DNA from: Burkholderia mayonis
GTDB lineage: Bacteria; Pseudomonadota; Gammaproteobacteria; Burkholderiales; Burkholderiaceae
Reading direction: 5' to 3'
Assembly (NCBI RefSeq): GCF_001523745.2
Contig: NZ_CP013386.1
Location: 1-64,000 of the forward strand
DNA: 64,000 bases
Shown here: positions 28,428-36,932 of the stretch, piece after piece
Layout: each line of letters opens with the position of its first letter
Position numbering within the stretch: position 1 is the first letter of the stretch
Notes under the pieces: model-generated
Seen by the model: the letters and a program-made list of their open reading frames with translations, nothing else
Databases searched by the model: none
Told to the model about the DNA's origin: nothing
Translations under genes and position numbers: made by a program

Positions 28428-29658
28428 ACCCGGAATGGGTACCGAGAACAGCGCCAGCCTGATCTCGGCGCTTATCCGCATGACCCGCCCCGCAACGGTG
28501 GTCGAGATAGGTGCCGGCGACAGCACGATTTTCATCGCGAAGGCGCTCCAGCAGACGCGGCAGGATTGGCAACACGACAAGGATTTACTGGATGCCTCGA
28601 CATGGCAGGAGCGCAGCGCACTTCTGGATCCGACTGGAATTCCCGATATCTATCAACCCAGGCTGATCACCATTGACGACTTCACGGCCGAAGGTTCCTC
28701 GGCCGAAGAAGCATGGGATGCATTGAAGAATCACGATGTCGACAGGGGCCTCGTTACGTTCGTCAAAAGCAACTTCTACGCACTCGACGACGCCACCATC
28801 GCTTCATGGGGAGCGATAGACATCGCGTGGATCGATGCGGGCACGCCGGCCGACGATGTTCGCTTCGTCGCAGCGCTTTGGGAACACATCGCGCCTGGTG
28901 GATACCTGTGCCTGCACGAGCCAACCATGTTGACCACCGTCAGCATGGAGAGCGCACAACGCGTTCGCAGAGTCAGAACGCCGATCTGGGAAGAGCTGTT
29001 TCGCAGGCTGGACGATTCATTCGAGCTGATAACACTGCCGGAGTTGCACAAATACCGCCAGAGTGGGTTGGGTATCGTCCGGAAGCGTCAACAAAATGAA
29101 CGCGTGCTCCGTTCTCAACCGCTGCAGTCAGAGCTTGTCGAGTTGGGGGAAATTCCAATTCGCAGCAGCTATTTGCCGATTGGCGAGGAGGCGTTGAGCC
29201 AGCGTCTTCGCAAAGACGCCATTATTGCCGCGATGACGTCGCGCGAAACACGCTCCGTTTATGCTGCGATCGCCCTCGGCGCCGATCGCATTGCCGATAT
29301 CGTGGAGAAAGTCGGCATCGATACGAAGGCTGTCAGCAAAATCGTGACCCGGTTGCTGAGCATCGGCCTTATTCAGCGAGATGACAGTGGATTTTCGGAT
29401 GTCGACACCGCGTGGAAAGAGATTGCCGATCGACAGCATCGTAGCGCTGACGATTTGAGCGATAGACAGCTGGAAACGGATCTCGCCATCGAAAAGATCG
29501 CGACGGCTTTCGCCCCGGATACCCGATACACCGAATCGGAGATATCCAAAATCTGTCAGTTGTTCACAACCGATTACGCCCGGCTGAGGCGATATCTTGT
29601 CGATCGCGGTGTGCTGCAACGTCAAGATAACGTATATCGACGAGTTCTATCGCAATAA
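28414..29658 (+). CDS. SAM methyltransferase-like protein with C-terminal DUF2087 domain
   Basis: A 414-residue two-part protein. The N-terminal half is a class I Rossmann methyltransferase fold (VVEIGAGDSTIFIAKAL, residues 29-45; IDIAWIDAGTPADD; GGYLCLHEP), O-methyltransferase-like. After about residue 260 comes a winged-helix-like segment (ADIVEKVGIDTKAVSKIVTR). The last 60 residues match DUF2087 (DTRYTESEISKICQLFTTDYARLRRYLVDRG, read in overlapping parts). DUF2087 is usually found with transcription factors or nucleic acid-binding proteins, so the fusion is odd. It could bind the precursor or control expression. Confidence 0.65.
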   Translation: MHMIRPGMGTENSASLISALIRMTRPATVVEIGAGDSTIFIAKALQQTRQDWQHDKDLLDASTWQERSALLDPTGIPDIYQPRLITIDDFTAEGSSAEEAWDALKNHDVDRGLVTFVKSNFYALDDATIASWGAIDIAWIDAGTPADDVRFVAALWEHIAPGGYLCLHEPTMLTTVSMESAQRVRRVRTPIWEELFRRLDDSFELITLPELHKYRQSGLGIVRKRQQNERVLRSQPLQSELVELGEIPIRSSYLPIGEEALSQRLRKDAIIAAMTSRETRSVYAAIALGADRIADIVEKVGIDTKAVSKIVTRLLSIGLIQRDDSGFSDVDTAWKEIADRQHRSADDLSDRQLETDLAIEKIATAFAPDTRYTESEISKICQLFTTDYARLRRYLVDRGVLQRQDNVYRRVLSQ

Positions 29659-30209
29659 GCCGGACGGCATTCAACTGATTGCTAGTTTTTTGAGTTACCC
29701 GAATCGGTTTGCGAGTCGCACTGGGACTGGATTTTCCGGCCGTGCCTCATTGCGCCCCCTCAGGTGGCCCGATTACGCCGCCCCCGAATTGGCTCTATAA
29801 CGACGCCCGCTGACACCAGCGCCTTCGCCAGTTCAATGCCGAGTGCGTCCTGCAGAATGCGCAGGCTCGAGCATCACGAGCAGGAAGCGCAGCAGCATTG
29901 GCCTACCGGACTTTGAGGCTCGATAGCTTCGCATTCAGGCCGATCAAGGCAAAGCAACAACAAAATCGACCTGGACGCACTCGTAGAGGGGCTGGAATTG
30001 ATGGAAATTTCTGGGGTTCCGGCGTAGAACCCAAAAAGGGACGGACCGCGCCTGCGATGTGTGCGCAAGGCCGCGCAATGCGCGCGTCGCCAGCGTCTTC
30101 CGCTCAGAACGCAGTTTGAATTGATCGACAGCGCACACGGCGCACACGTCGGGCGATTTAGCCGATAGTGGCAGCCTGTCCATCCATTCGACCAAGCGAG
30201 AAGCGACAC
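29659..30209. other. Right edge of the peptide island, degenerate sequence
   Basis: 551 bp without an intact gene. Minus-strand reading around 29790-29880 gives LQDALGIELAKALVSAGV, which looks like the end of a mobile-element protein that I cannot name. The right inverted-repeat copy is at 30013-30031. Normal high-GC backbone resumes by the GMC oxidoreductase gene at 30210. Confidence 0.45.
30013..30031 (-). repeat. Right copy of the 19-bp inverted repeat
   Basis: GGGGTTCCGGCGTAGAACC, inverted relative to 23577-23595 with one mismatch. The inner flank carries AAATTTC, echoing AAATTTG at the left copy. Confidence 0.5.
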
Positions 30210-31880
30210 ATGTCGGCGGCAAACCATAATGGCTCGACGGAATTCGACTACATCGTGATCGGCGGCGGCTCGGCCGGCTGCGTCGTCACGCACCGGCTCG
30301 TCAAGGCCGGGCATCGCGTGCTGCTGCTCGAAGCCGGCCCGCCCGACAATTCGTTCTTCGTCCACACGCCCGCAACCTTCGTGCGCGTGATCGGCACGAA
30401 GCGGACCTGGGTCTACGAGACGGAACCGCAAACGCATGCGGCCGGCCGCCGAATGCACGTGCCGCAGGGCCGCACGCTCGGCGGCGGCAGCTCGGTGAAC
30501 GCGATGGTCTACATCCGCGGCACGTCCGCCGATTACGACGGCTGGCGCGACGCCGGCTGCGACGGCTGGGGCTGGGACGACGTGCTGCCGTTCTTTCGGC
30601 GCGCCGAGCACAACCAGCGGCTCGCGGGGCCGCTGCACGGCGTCGACGGGCCGCTTCACGTGAGCGACACGCGCTTTCGGCATCCGCTCAGCCACGCGTT
30701 CGTCCAGGGCGCGCAGGAGTTCGGACTGCCGTACAACGACGACTTCAACGGCGCGTCACAGGCGGGCGTCGGCTTCTATCAAACGACGACGTTCGAAGGC
30801 AGGCGCGGCAGCACCGCCGCGACGTACCTCGCCGCCGTCAAGCGCAATCCGCTGCTGACGATCGAAACCGATGCGTTCGTCACGCGCATCGTGTTCGAGA
30901 ACGGCGCGGCGGTCGGCGTGCGTTACCAGGCGCGCGACGGCGAAGAGCGGATCGTGCATGCGCGCTCGGAGATCGTGCTGTGCGCGGGCGCGCTCGCGAG
31001 CCCGAAGCTCCTGATGCTGTCGGGCGTCGGCCCAGCGGATCAACTGCTGCAGCACGGCATTCCGGTCGTGCACGATTCGCCCGAGGTCGGGCTCAACTTC
31101 CAGGACCATCTCGAAGTGTCGCTGTACGGGCGCGCGCGCGAACCGATCAGCCTCGCCGGCCAGGATCGCGGGCTCAATGCGCTGCGTCACGGCATTCAGT
31201 ACACGATGTTTCATACGGGGCTCCTCACGTCGAACGTCGTCGAAAGCGGCGGCTTCGTCGACACCGCGAACGGCGGCCGTCCCGACGTGCAGTTCCACGT
31301 GCTGCCCGTGCTCGTCGGCGACGTCGGCCGCGAGCCGCTCGCCGGACACGGAATCTCGGTCAATCCGTGCTTCCTGAGGCCGAAGTCGCGCGGCACGGTG
31401 CGATTGCGCAGCGCCGATCCGCAAGCGCCGATCCTGTTCGACGGCAATTTCCTCAGTCATCCGGACGATTTCGCGACGCTCGTGCGCGGCCTCTTGCTCG
31501 CACGCGAGATCATGCGGATGCCGTCGATGTCGAAGGTGATCTCAGGCGAGATGCTGCCGACCGACGGCGGCCGCGTCGATCTCGACGCGTACGTGCGCTC
31601 GCACGCGAAGACCGTCTATCACCCGTCGGGCACGTGCCGGATGGGCGGCGATCCCGCTTCGGTCGTCGATTCGCGGCTGCGCGTGCGCGGCGTCAGCGGA
31701 CTGCGGATCTGCGATGCGTCGGTGATGCCGTCGCTCGTGTCCGGCAATACGAACGCGCCGACGATCATGATCGCCGAACGCTGCGCGGAATTCATGCTGT
31801 CGCCGGCCGGCGCGTCGAATGCGCGCGCGACGGCGAGCGTGCGGCTAGCCGCGCCGCTGCATGCGGACGACACGCCCTGA
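30210..31880 (+). CDS. GMC family FAD oxidoreductase (choline dehydrogenase-like)
   Basis: A 556-residue flavoenzyme that oxidises an alcohol to an aldehyde. The FAD-binding motif FDYIVIGGGSAGCVVTHRL is N-terminal (residues about 12-30). The GMC signature PQGRTLGGGSSVNAMVYIRG is near residue 90. The C-terminal catalytic pair is His in YHPSGTCRMGGDP and Asn in SGNTNAPTIM. The ATG at 30210 follows AAGCGACAC. It is the first gene of a co-oriented catabolic run with an SDR, an aldehyde dehydrogenase and an ABC transporter. The substrate is unknown. Confidence 0.88.
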   Translation: MSAANHNGSTEFDYIVIGGGSAGCVVTHRLVKAGHRVLLLEAGPPDNSFFVHTPATFVRVIGTKRTWVYETEPQTHAAGRRMHVPQGRTLGGGSSVNAMVYIRGTSADYDGWRDAGCDGWGWDDVLPFFRRAEHNQRLAGPLHGVDGPLHVSDTRFRHPLSHAFVQGAQEFGLPYNDDFNGASQAGVGFYQTTTFEGRRGSTAATYLAAVKRNPLLTIETDAFVTRIVFENGAAVGVRYQARDGEERIVHARSEIVLCAGALASPKLLMLSGVGPADQLLQHGIPVVHDSPEVGLNFQDHLEVSLYGRAREPISLAGQDRGLNALRHGIQYTMFHTGLLTSNVVESGGFVDTANGGRPDVQFHVLPVLVGDVGREPLAGHGISVNPCFLRPKSRGTVRLRSADPQAPILFDGNFLSHPDDFATLVRGLLLAREIMRMPSMSKVISGEMLPTDGGRVDLDAYVRSHAKTVYHPSGTCRMGGDPASVVDSRLRVRGVSGLRICDASVMPSLVSGNTNAPTIMIAERCAEFMLSPAGASNARATASVRLAAPLHADDTP

Positions 31881-31952
31881 ACGTCACACGTTCGCAAGCG
31901 TTACGTCATCACGTATTCACGTATTCACGATCAATTCAAGGAAACCTCAGCA

Positions 31953-32750
31953 ATGCATACGTTCAACGACAAGGTTGCGTTGATCACGGGCGGCGGCACC
32001 GGCATCGGCGCCGCCGTCGCACGCAAGTTCATCGAAGCGGGCGGCAAGGCGGTGCTGCTCGGCCGCCGCCGCGAGTTGCTCGAAGCGGTGGCGAAGCCGC
32101 TCGGCGGCGCCGCGATCGCCGTCGCGGGCGACGCGGCCGACGCGCGCGACGTGCAGCGCGCGCTCGCCGAAGCGCGCGCGGCGTTCGGACGCGTCGACGT
32201 GCTCGTCGCGAACGCGGGCGGCCACGGCGTCGGCAGCGCGCTCGACACCGACGACGCGTCGTGGGCGCAATCGACGCGCGTGAATCTCGACACCGCATTC
32301 GTCTGCGCGCGCGAGCTGCTGCCCGAGCTGATCGAGCGGCGCGGCAACATCGTGATCCTGTCGTCGCTCGCCGGGCATTTCGCAGGCCCGAACGTCGTCG
32401 GCTATGTGACGACGAAGCATGCGCTGATCGGACTTACGCGCTCGCTCGCACGCGACTACGGCCGCGTCGGCGTGCGCGTGAACGCCGTGTGTCCCGGCTG
32501 GGTGCGCACCGCAATGGCCGACGAGCAAATGGATGCGCTGCGCGATGCGCACGGGCTCGCGACGCGCGAGGACGCCTACAAGCTCGTCACGCGCGACGTG
32601 CCGCTCGGCCGCCCGGCAGAGCCCGACGAAGTCGCCGACACGGTGCTGTATCTGGCTTCGCCGTATGCGTCGATGATCACGGGCACGTCGCTCCTGGTCG
32701 ACGGCGGCGCATCGGCCGTCGATCTGCCGACGATCGAATTCGCGCGCTAA
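31953..32750 (+). CDS. SDR-family oxidoreductase
   Basis: A 265-residue short-chain dehydrogenase. Cofactor motif TGGGTGIG (residues 12-19), NAG at NAGGHG, catalytic Ser in VILSSLAG and the YxxxK motif in GYVTTKHAL are present. After KHAL the sequence VNAVCPGWVRT is typical. An arginine after the first strand (LLGRRRE) suggests NADP or NAD use cannot be decided simply. It likely acts on the alcohol or ketone of the same pathway as the GMC enzyme, 72 bp upstream. Confidence 0.87.
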   Translation: MHTFNDKVALITGGGTGIGAAVARKFIEAGGKAVLLGRRRELLEAVAKPLGGAAIAVAGDAADARDVQRALAEARAAFGRVDVLVANAGGHGVGSALDTDDASWAQSTRVNLDTAFVCARELLPELIERRGNIVILSSLAGHFAGPNVVGYVTTKHALIGLTRSLARDYGRVGVRVNAVCPGWVRTAMADEQMDALRDAHGLATREDAYKLVTRDVPLGRPAEPDEVADTVLYLASPYASMITGTSLLVDGGASAVDLPTIEFAR

Positions 32751-32794
32751 GCGCGCGACCACTCGAAAAACACGTCTTTCCGAGGACCTTTCCG

Positions 32795-33586
32795 ATGAAC
32801 GACAAACCGCAGGACTGGAAAAACTACGAAGACTTCGCGGCCGGCATCGACACGAACCGGCTGCCCGCGACGCAAGCGCTCGCCGGTCGCACGTTGACGT
32901 TCGAGCTGCCGAACGGTGTGCTCGCCGCGAATTTCGTCGACGGTCATACGCTCGCATGGCGCCGCGGCGACGCGAGCGACACCGACTGGTACGAAGCGAT
33001 CGAAGTCGCGCCCAACACGTTCTTCGTCGACGTCACGTTCAAGAGCCGGCCGGCCGAAGCGCTGACGCTCGTGTTCGATACCGCGACGCGGCGCGTGCTC
33101 GGCATCCTGTCGCGCATCCGCAGCCGCGAGGAGGCGGGCGCCGCGCCGCGCGTCGCGCAGGATTTCCTGGTCGGCACGCTCGCGGGCGACGAAGCCGACG
33201 CGGGCGCATCCGCCGCCGAGCCCGCCGAGACGCGCGACCTGATCGGCACGCGCACGCTGAACGTCTACAGCCCGCACCACACGTACGAGCACACGTACCT
33301 AAGCTCGACGCGCTACTGCTGGCAATGCCTCGTCGGCGAGCAGCGCGGCCATGGCGACGTCGATCTCGCGACGACCTACAAGTTCGCCGACGACCTCTAT
33401 GTATTCACGTTCCGCGAATTCCTGATTCCGGTCGCGTCGGTGTTCGTCTTCAACTTCGCGGCCGGCCGCTCGACGGGCAAGTTCCTCGGCGAAACGGGCG
33501 ACGGTGCGATCGCGAACCATCCGGCCGGCTCGTTCATCCGCAAGCTGTCGCAGACCGTCTATCCGGACGATGCGCAACCTGTCTGA
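32795..33586 (+). CDS. MoaF-like protein
   Basis: A 263-residue protein resembling MoaF, which has two similar beta-barrel halves. First half: LAGRTLTFELPNGVLAANFV and TDWYEAIEVAPNTFFVDVTF. Second half: HHTYEHTYLSSTRYCWQCLV, then YKFADDLYVFTFREFLIPV and GRSTGKFLGE. MoaF was named for a monoamine-regulated operon in Klebsiella; its biochemical role is not settled. Here it lies in a catabolic operon with dehydrogenases, supporting a link to degradation of amines, alcohols or aromatics and not to molybdenum cofactor. Confidence 0.75.
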   Translation: MNDKPQDWKNYEDFAAGIDTNRLPATQALAGRTLTFELPNGVLAANFVDGHTLAWRRGDASDTDWYEAIEVAPNTFFVDVTFKSRPAEALTLVFDTATRRVLGILSRIRSREEAGAAPRVAQDFLVGTLAGDEADAGASAAEPAETRDLIGTRTLNVYSPHHTYEHTYLSSTRYCWQCLVGEQRGHGDVDLATTYKFADDLYVFTFREFLIPVASVFVFNFAAGRSTGKFLGETGDGAIANHPAGSFIRKLSQTVYPDDAQPV

Positions 33587-33596
33587 GAAATACACG

Positions 33597-33989
33597 ATGC
33601 GTACCCCTTACCAAATCGTCGCCGAACATTACGCGGCATCAGACCGACACGACCTGGCCGCGATGATGGCCGACATCGCGCCGACGATCGAATGGACCGA
33701 GATGGCGGGCTTTCCGTGCGCGGGCACGTACCGCAGCGCGGACGAGATCGTCCGCAACGTGTTCCAGCGCCTCGGCGAAGCGTGGGACGGCTACACGTTC
33801 AAGCTCGACGCGCTGCACGACGCGGGCGACACCGTGATCGGCGTCGGCCGCTACTCGGGCACCTACAAGCGGACCGGCAAGTCGTTCGAGTGCCGCGTCG
33901 CGCACGTATGGCGCGTCGAAGCCGGCAAGATCGTGCGCTTCGAGCAGTTCACCGACACGCTGCTCGTCGCGGAGGCCATGCAGCCGTGA
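33597..33989 (+). CDS. NTF2-like (SnoaL-type) protein
   Basis: A 130-residue protein of the cone-shaped NTF2-like fold. It has an N-terminal helix pair (VAEHYAASDRHDLAAMMADI) and beta-strands ending with HVWRVEAGKIVRFEQFTDT. Family members include isomerases, dehydratases and binding proteins. The start at 33597 gives MRTPYQIVAEHY and lies 10 bp after the MoaF-like gene. It may help handle an unstable intermediate in the pathway. Specific activity cannot be predicted. Confidence 0.75.
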   Translation: MRTPYQIVAEHYAASDRHDLAAMMADIAPTIEWTEMAGFPCAGTYRSADEIVRNVFQRLGEAWDGYTFKLDALHDAGDTVIGVGRYSGTYKRTGKSFECRVAHVWRVEAGKIVRFEQFTDTLLVAEAMQP

Positions 33990-34038
33990 GCGCGCGTTCG
34001 TCCCTTCAACCCATCGTTCCGTTTCGCACGAGACTGAC

Positions 34039-35544
34039 ATGAACCTGGCCGATCTTTCGACGCAGCATCAACGCCAATCCGGCTTTCTCGCCCGCCGCGC
34101 GTTCGGCAACTGGATCGACGGACGCGCGGCCGAGCCGCGCTCGGGCCGCTATCTGCCCGTCATCGATCCCGCGACCGAGATGACGATCGCCGAAGTCGCC
34201 GCGAGCGACGCGCGCGACGTCGACGCGGCGGTTGCCGCCGCGCGACGCGCATTCGATTCGGGCGACTGGCCGCGGATGCGCCCCGCGGCCCGCGAGAAGC
34301 TGCTTTATCAGTTTGCCGAACTGATCGAGCGTCATGCGGACGAACTCGCCGCGCTCGAGACGCTCGAAACCGGCAAGCTCGTCGGCATCGCGCGCGCGAT
34401 CGACGTGCTGGGCGGCGCCGAATACGTCCGCTACGTGGCCGGCTGGGCGACGAAGATCGAAGGCTCGACGCTCGACACGTCGATCGCCGTGCCCGCCGAC
34501 ACCGAGTATTTCGCATACACGCGCCGCGAGGCGGCGGGCGTCGTCGGCGCGATCGTGCCATGGAATTTTCCGCTCGCGATCGCGTTGTGGAAGGTCGCGA
34601 CCGCGCTCGCGTGCGGCTGCACCGTCGTGCTGAAGCCGTCGGAGGAAACGCCGCTCACCGCGTTGCGTCTCGGCGAGCTCGCGCAGCAAGCGGGCCTGCC
34701 CGACGGCGTGCTGAACATCGTGACGGGCACCGGCAGCGAGGCGGGCGCCGCGCTCGTCGCGCATCCGGGCGTCGACAAGATCACGTTCACGGGCTCGGTC
34801 GGCGTCGGCCGTGCGATCGGCCACGCGGCCGTCGACCGCATGGCGCGCTTCACGCTCGAGCTCGGCGGCAAGTCGCCGCTGATCGTTTTCGACGATGCCG
34901 ATCCCGACATCGCCGCGCGCGGCGCCGCGCAGGGGATCTTCTTCAATCAAGGGCAGGTCTGCACCGCGGGCTCGCGCGTGTACGTGCAGAAGCGCCACTT
35001 CGAGCGCGTCGTCGCCGGCATCGCGGCCGCCGCCGAATCGATGAAGATCGGCTCGGGTTTCGATCCGCACGCGCAGATCGGCCCGCTCGTGTCGAAGCGG
35101 CACTTCGAGCGCGTGCTCGGCCACATCGACGCCGCGAAGGAGGAGGGCGCGACGCTCGTCACGGGCGGCGCACGCGCGTTCGACGGCGGCTATTTCGTGA
35201 AGCCGACGGTGTTCGTCGATACGACGCCGTCGATGCGGATCGTGCGCGAAGAAGTGTTCGGCCCGGTCGTCACGGTCACGCCGTTCGACACCGTCGACGA
35301 CGCGGTGCGGCTCGCCAACGACACCGACTTCGGGCTCGCGGCGAGCGTGTGGTCGCAGAACCTGTCGCTCGTGCATCGCGTCGTGCCGCGTCTGAAGGCG
35401 GGCATCGTCTGGGTCAACACGCACAACATGCTCGACAACAATTTGCCGTTCGGCGGCTTCAAGCAATCGGGCTACGGCCGCGAGCTCGGCCGCGCGGCGC
35501 TCGAGCAGTTCACCGAGCTCAAGTCCGTCTGCATCGCGCACTGA
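34039..35544 (+). CDS. NAD-dependent aldehyde dehydrogenase
   Basis: A 501-residue ALDH, the standard length. Catalytic Glu is in LELGGKSPLIV and catalytic Cys in NQGQVCTAGSR. The cofactor motif FTGSVGVGRAIG and the substrate-channel motif PWNFPLAIALWK are present. The C-terminus PFGGFKQSGYGRELG is typical of betaine/phenylacetaldehyde-type ALDHs. It would oxidise the aldehyde made by the GMC enzyme to an acid. Confidence 0.92.
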   Translation: MNLADLSTQHQRQSGFLARRAFGNWIDGRAAEPRSGRYLPVIDPATEMTIAEVAASDARDVDAAVAAARRAFDSGDWPRMRPAAREKLLYQFAELIERHADELAALETLETGKLVGIARAIDVLGGAEYVRYVAGWATKIEGSTLDTSIAVPADTEYFAYTRREAAGVVGAIVPWNFPLAIALWKVATALACGCTVVLKPSEETPLTALRLGELAQQAGLPDGVLNIVTGTGSEAGAALVAHPGVDKITFTGSVGVGRAIGHAAVDRMARFTLELGGKSPLIVFDDADPDIAARGAAQGIFFNQGQVCTAGSRVYVQKRHFERVVAGIAAAAESMKIGSGFDPHAQIGPLVSKRHFERVLGHIDAAKEEGATLVTGGARAFDGGYFVKPTVFVDTTPSMRIVREEVFGPVVTVTPFDTVDDAVRLANDTDFGLAASVWSQNLSLVHRVVPRLKAGIVWVNTHNMLDNNLPFGGFKQSGYGRELGRAALEQFTELKSVCIAH

Positions 35545-35668
35545 CGCGCGGCGCACGGCGGCCAGGCAGCATCGAAGCAGTACCGAAGCAACACCGAAGC
35601 GTCAAGGCAGTACCCGAGGGCGCGGCCCATACGCGGAGCCGCGCCCCACGACAACACCAGGAGACACG

Positions 35669-36928
35669 ATGAAGCTGCTTTCCCCCAACATGAAGCGCAC
35701 GCTCGCCGGCGCATGCATCGGCGTCGCGGGACTCTTCGCACAGCATGCCGCGTTCGCGCAGAGCTGCGGACTCGCCAACGGCAAGCCCGCGACCGGCGCG
35801 CCGATTCCGATCGGCGCGATCGTCGGCAAGACCGGTCCCGACGATTTCAGCTCGTCGGCCCGCGCGGCCGCCGCGTATTTCAAATGCGTGAACGCGAACG
35901 GCGGCATCAACGGCCGGCCGGTCCAGTACCTCGTCGAAGACGATCAATGGAATCCGGAGACGGCGTCGCAAGTCGCGTCTAAACTCGTGCGCGACCGCAA
36001 GGTGCTCGCCCTTGCGGGCAACGCGAGCTTCGTCGAATGCGGCGCGAACGCGAAGTTCTACGAACAGGAAAACGTGATCGCGATCGCGGGCGTCGGCGTG
36101 CCGCGCGAATGCTATTTCGCGCGCAACTACGTGCCGCTCAACATGGGGCCGCGGCTGTCGATGACGGAAGCGGCGCTGTACGCGAAGCAGCAGTACAAGG
36201 CGACGCGGATGGTCTGCATCGCGCCGAACATCCCGAGCCTCGGCGCGTGGTCGTGCGAAGGGCCGGCGCTGTGGGGCAAGCAGAACGGCGTGACCGTCGA
36301 CACGATCGTGATGGATCCCGATTCCGCCGATCCGACCTCGGTCGTGCTGCAGGCCGCGTCGAAGAATCCGCAGGCGATCCTCCTCGGGCTGCCGAAGGGG
36401 CTGATGGTGCCGATCCTGTCGGCCGCCGAGCAGCAGAACCTCGGCCGGCGGATTCATTTCGTGTCGGCGGCGTCCGGCTACGATCTCGGCGTGCCGAAGG
36501 CGATCGGACCGTACTGGAAAGGCAACTTCGACGTGAATCTCGAATTCCAGCCGCTCGACGCGTCGACGCCCGACAACCAGAACTGGCTCGCGGTGATGAA
36601 CAAGTACGGCGACAAGAAGGACCCGCGCGACACGTTCTCGCAGGCGGGCTACCTCGCCGCGCGGCTCGTGGCCGACACGCTGCTGAAGCTCCCCGCGAAC
36701 CAGCTCGATCGCGCGCACGTGACGGCCGCGCTGCGCCAGGTGAAGGATTTCCGCAGCGACATTCTGTGCGGCCCGTTCTACGTCGGCGCGGGCGACCGGC
36801 ACAACGCGAACAACGCGGGCCGGATGGCGCAATCGACGGGCGCGGGCTGGGAAACGGTGTCGACGTGCCAGGCGGTCGACGATCCGCAACTCGCCGACAT
36901 CCGCGCGGCCGAAAAGAAGATGCACTGA
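35669..36928 (+). CDS. Branched-chain amino acid-type ABC transporter, periplasmic binding protein
   Basis: A 419-residue LivK-type receptor. The N-terminus has a signal peptide (TLAGACIGVAGLFAQHAAFA, cut before QSCG). The two-lobed fold starts with IPIGAIVGKTGPDD and includes CVNANGGINGRPVQYLVEDD. It should capture the carbon source from the periplasm and deliver it to the permeases. The GGAGACACG site lies 6 nt before the ATG. It is followed within 4 bp by the first permease gene. Confidence 0.88.
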   Translation: MKLLSPNMKRTLAGACIGVAGLFAQHAAFAQSCGLANGKPATGAPIPIGAIVGKTGPDDFSSSARAAAAYFKCVNANGGINGRPVQYLVEDDQWNPETASQVASKLVRDRKVLALAGNASFVECGANAKFYEQENVIAIAGVGVPRECYFARNYVPLNMGPRLSMTEAALYAKQQYKATRMVCIAPNIPSLGAWSCEGPALWGKQNGVTVDTIVMDPDSADPTSVVLQAASKNPQAILLGLPKGLMVPILSAAEQQNLGRRIHFVSAASGYDLGVPKAIGPYWKGNFDVNLEFQPLDASTPDNQNWLAVMNKYGDKKDPRDTFSQAGYLAARLVADTLLKLPANQLDRAHVTAALRQVKDFRSDILCGPFYVGAGDRHNANNAGRMAQSTGAGWETVSTCQAVDDPQLADIRAAEKKMH

Positions 36929-36932
36929 CGCC

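Noticed and set aside
23577..30031. Interpreting the 19-bp inverted repeats as true ends of one transposon
   Set aside because: The left copy falls beside transposase coding sequence, no target duplication is visible and no intact transposase lies inside, so only a repeat annotation is justified.
35545..35668. Repeated CGAAGCA/GTACCGAAG motifs before the ABC binding protein gene
   Set aside because: Short degenerate slippage-like repeats; not convincing as operators.
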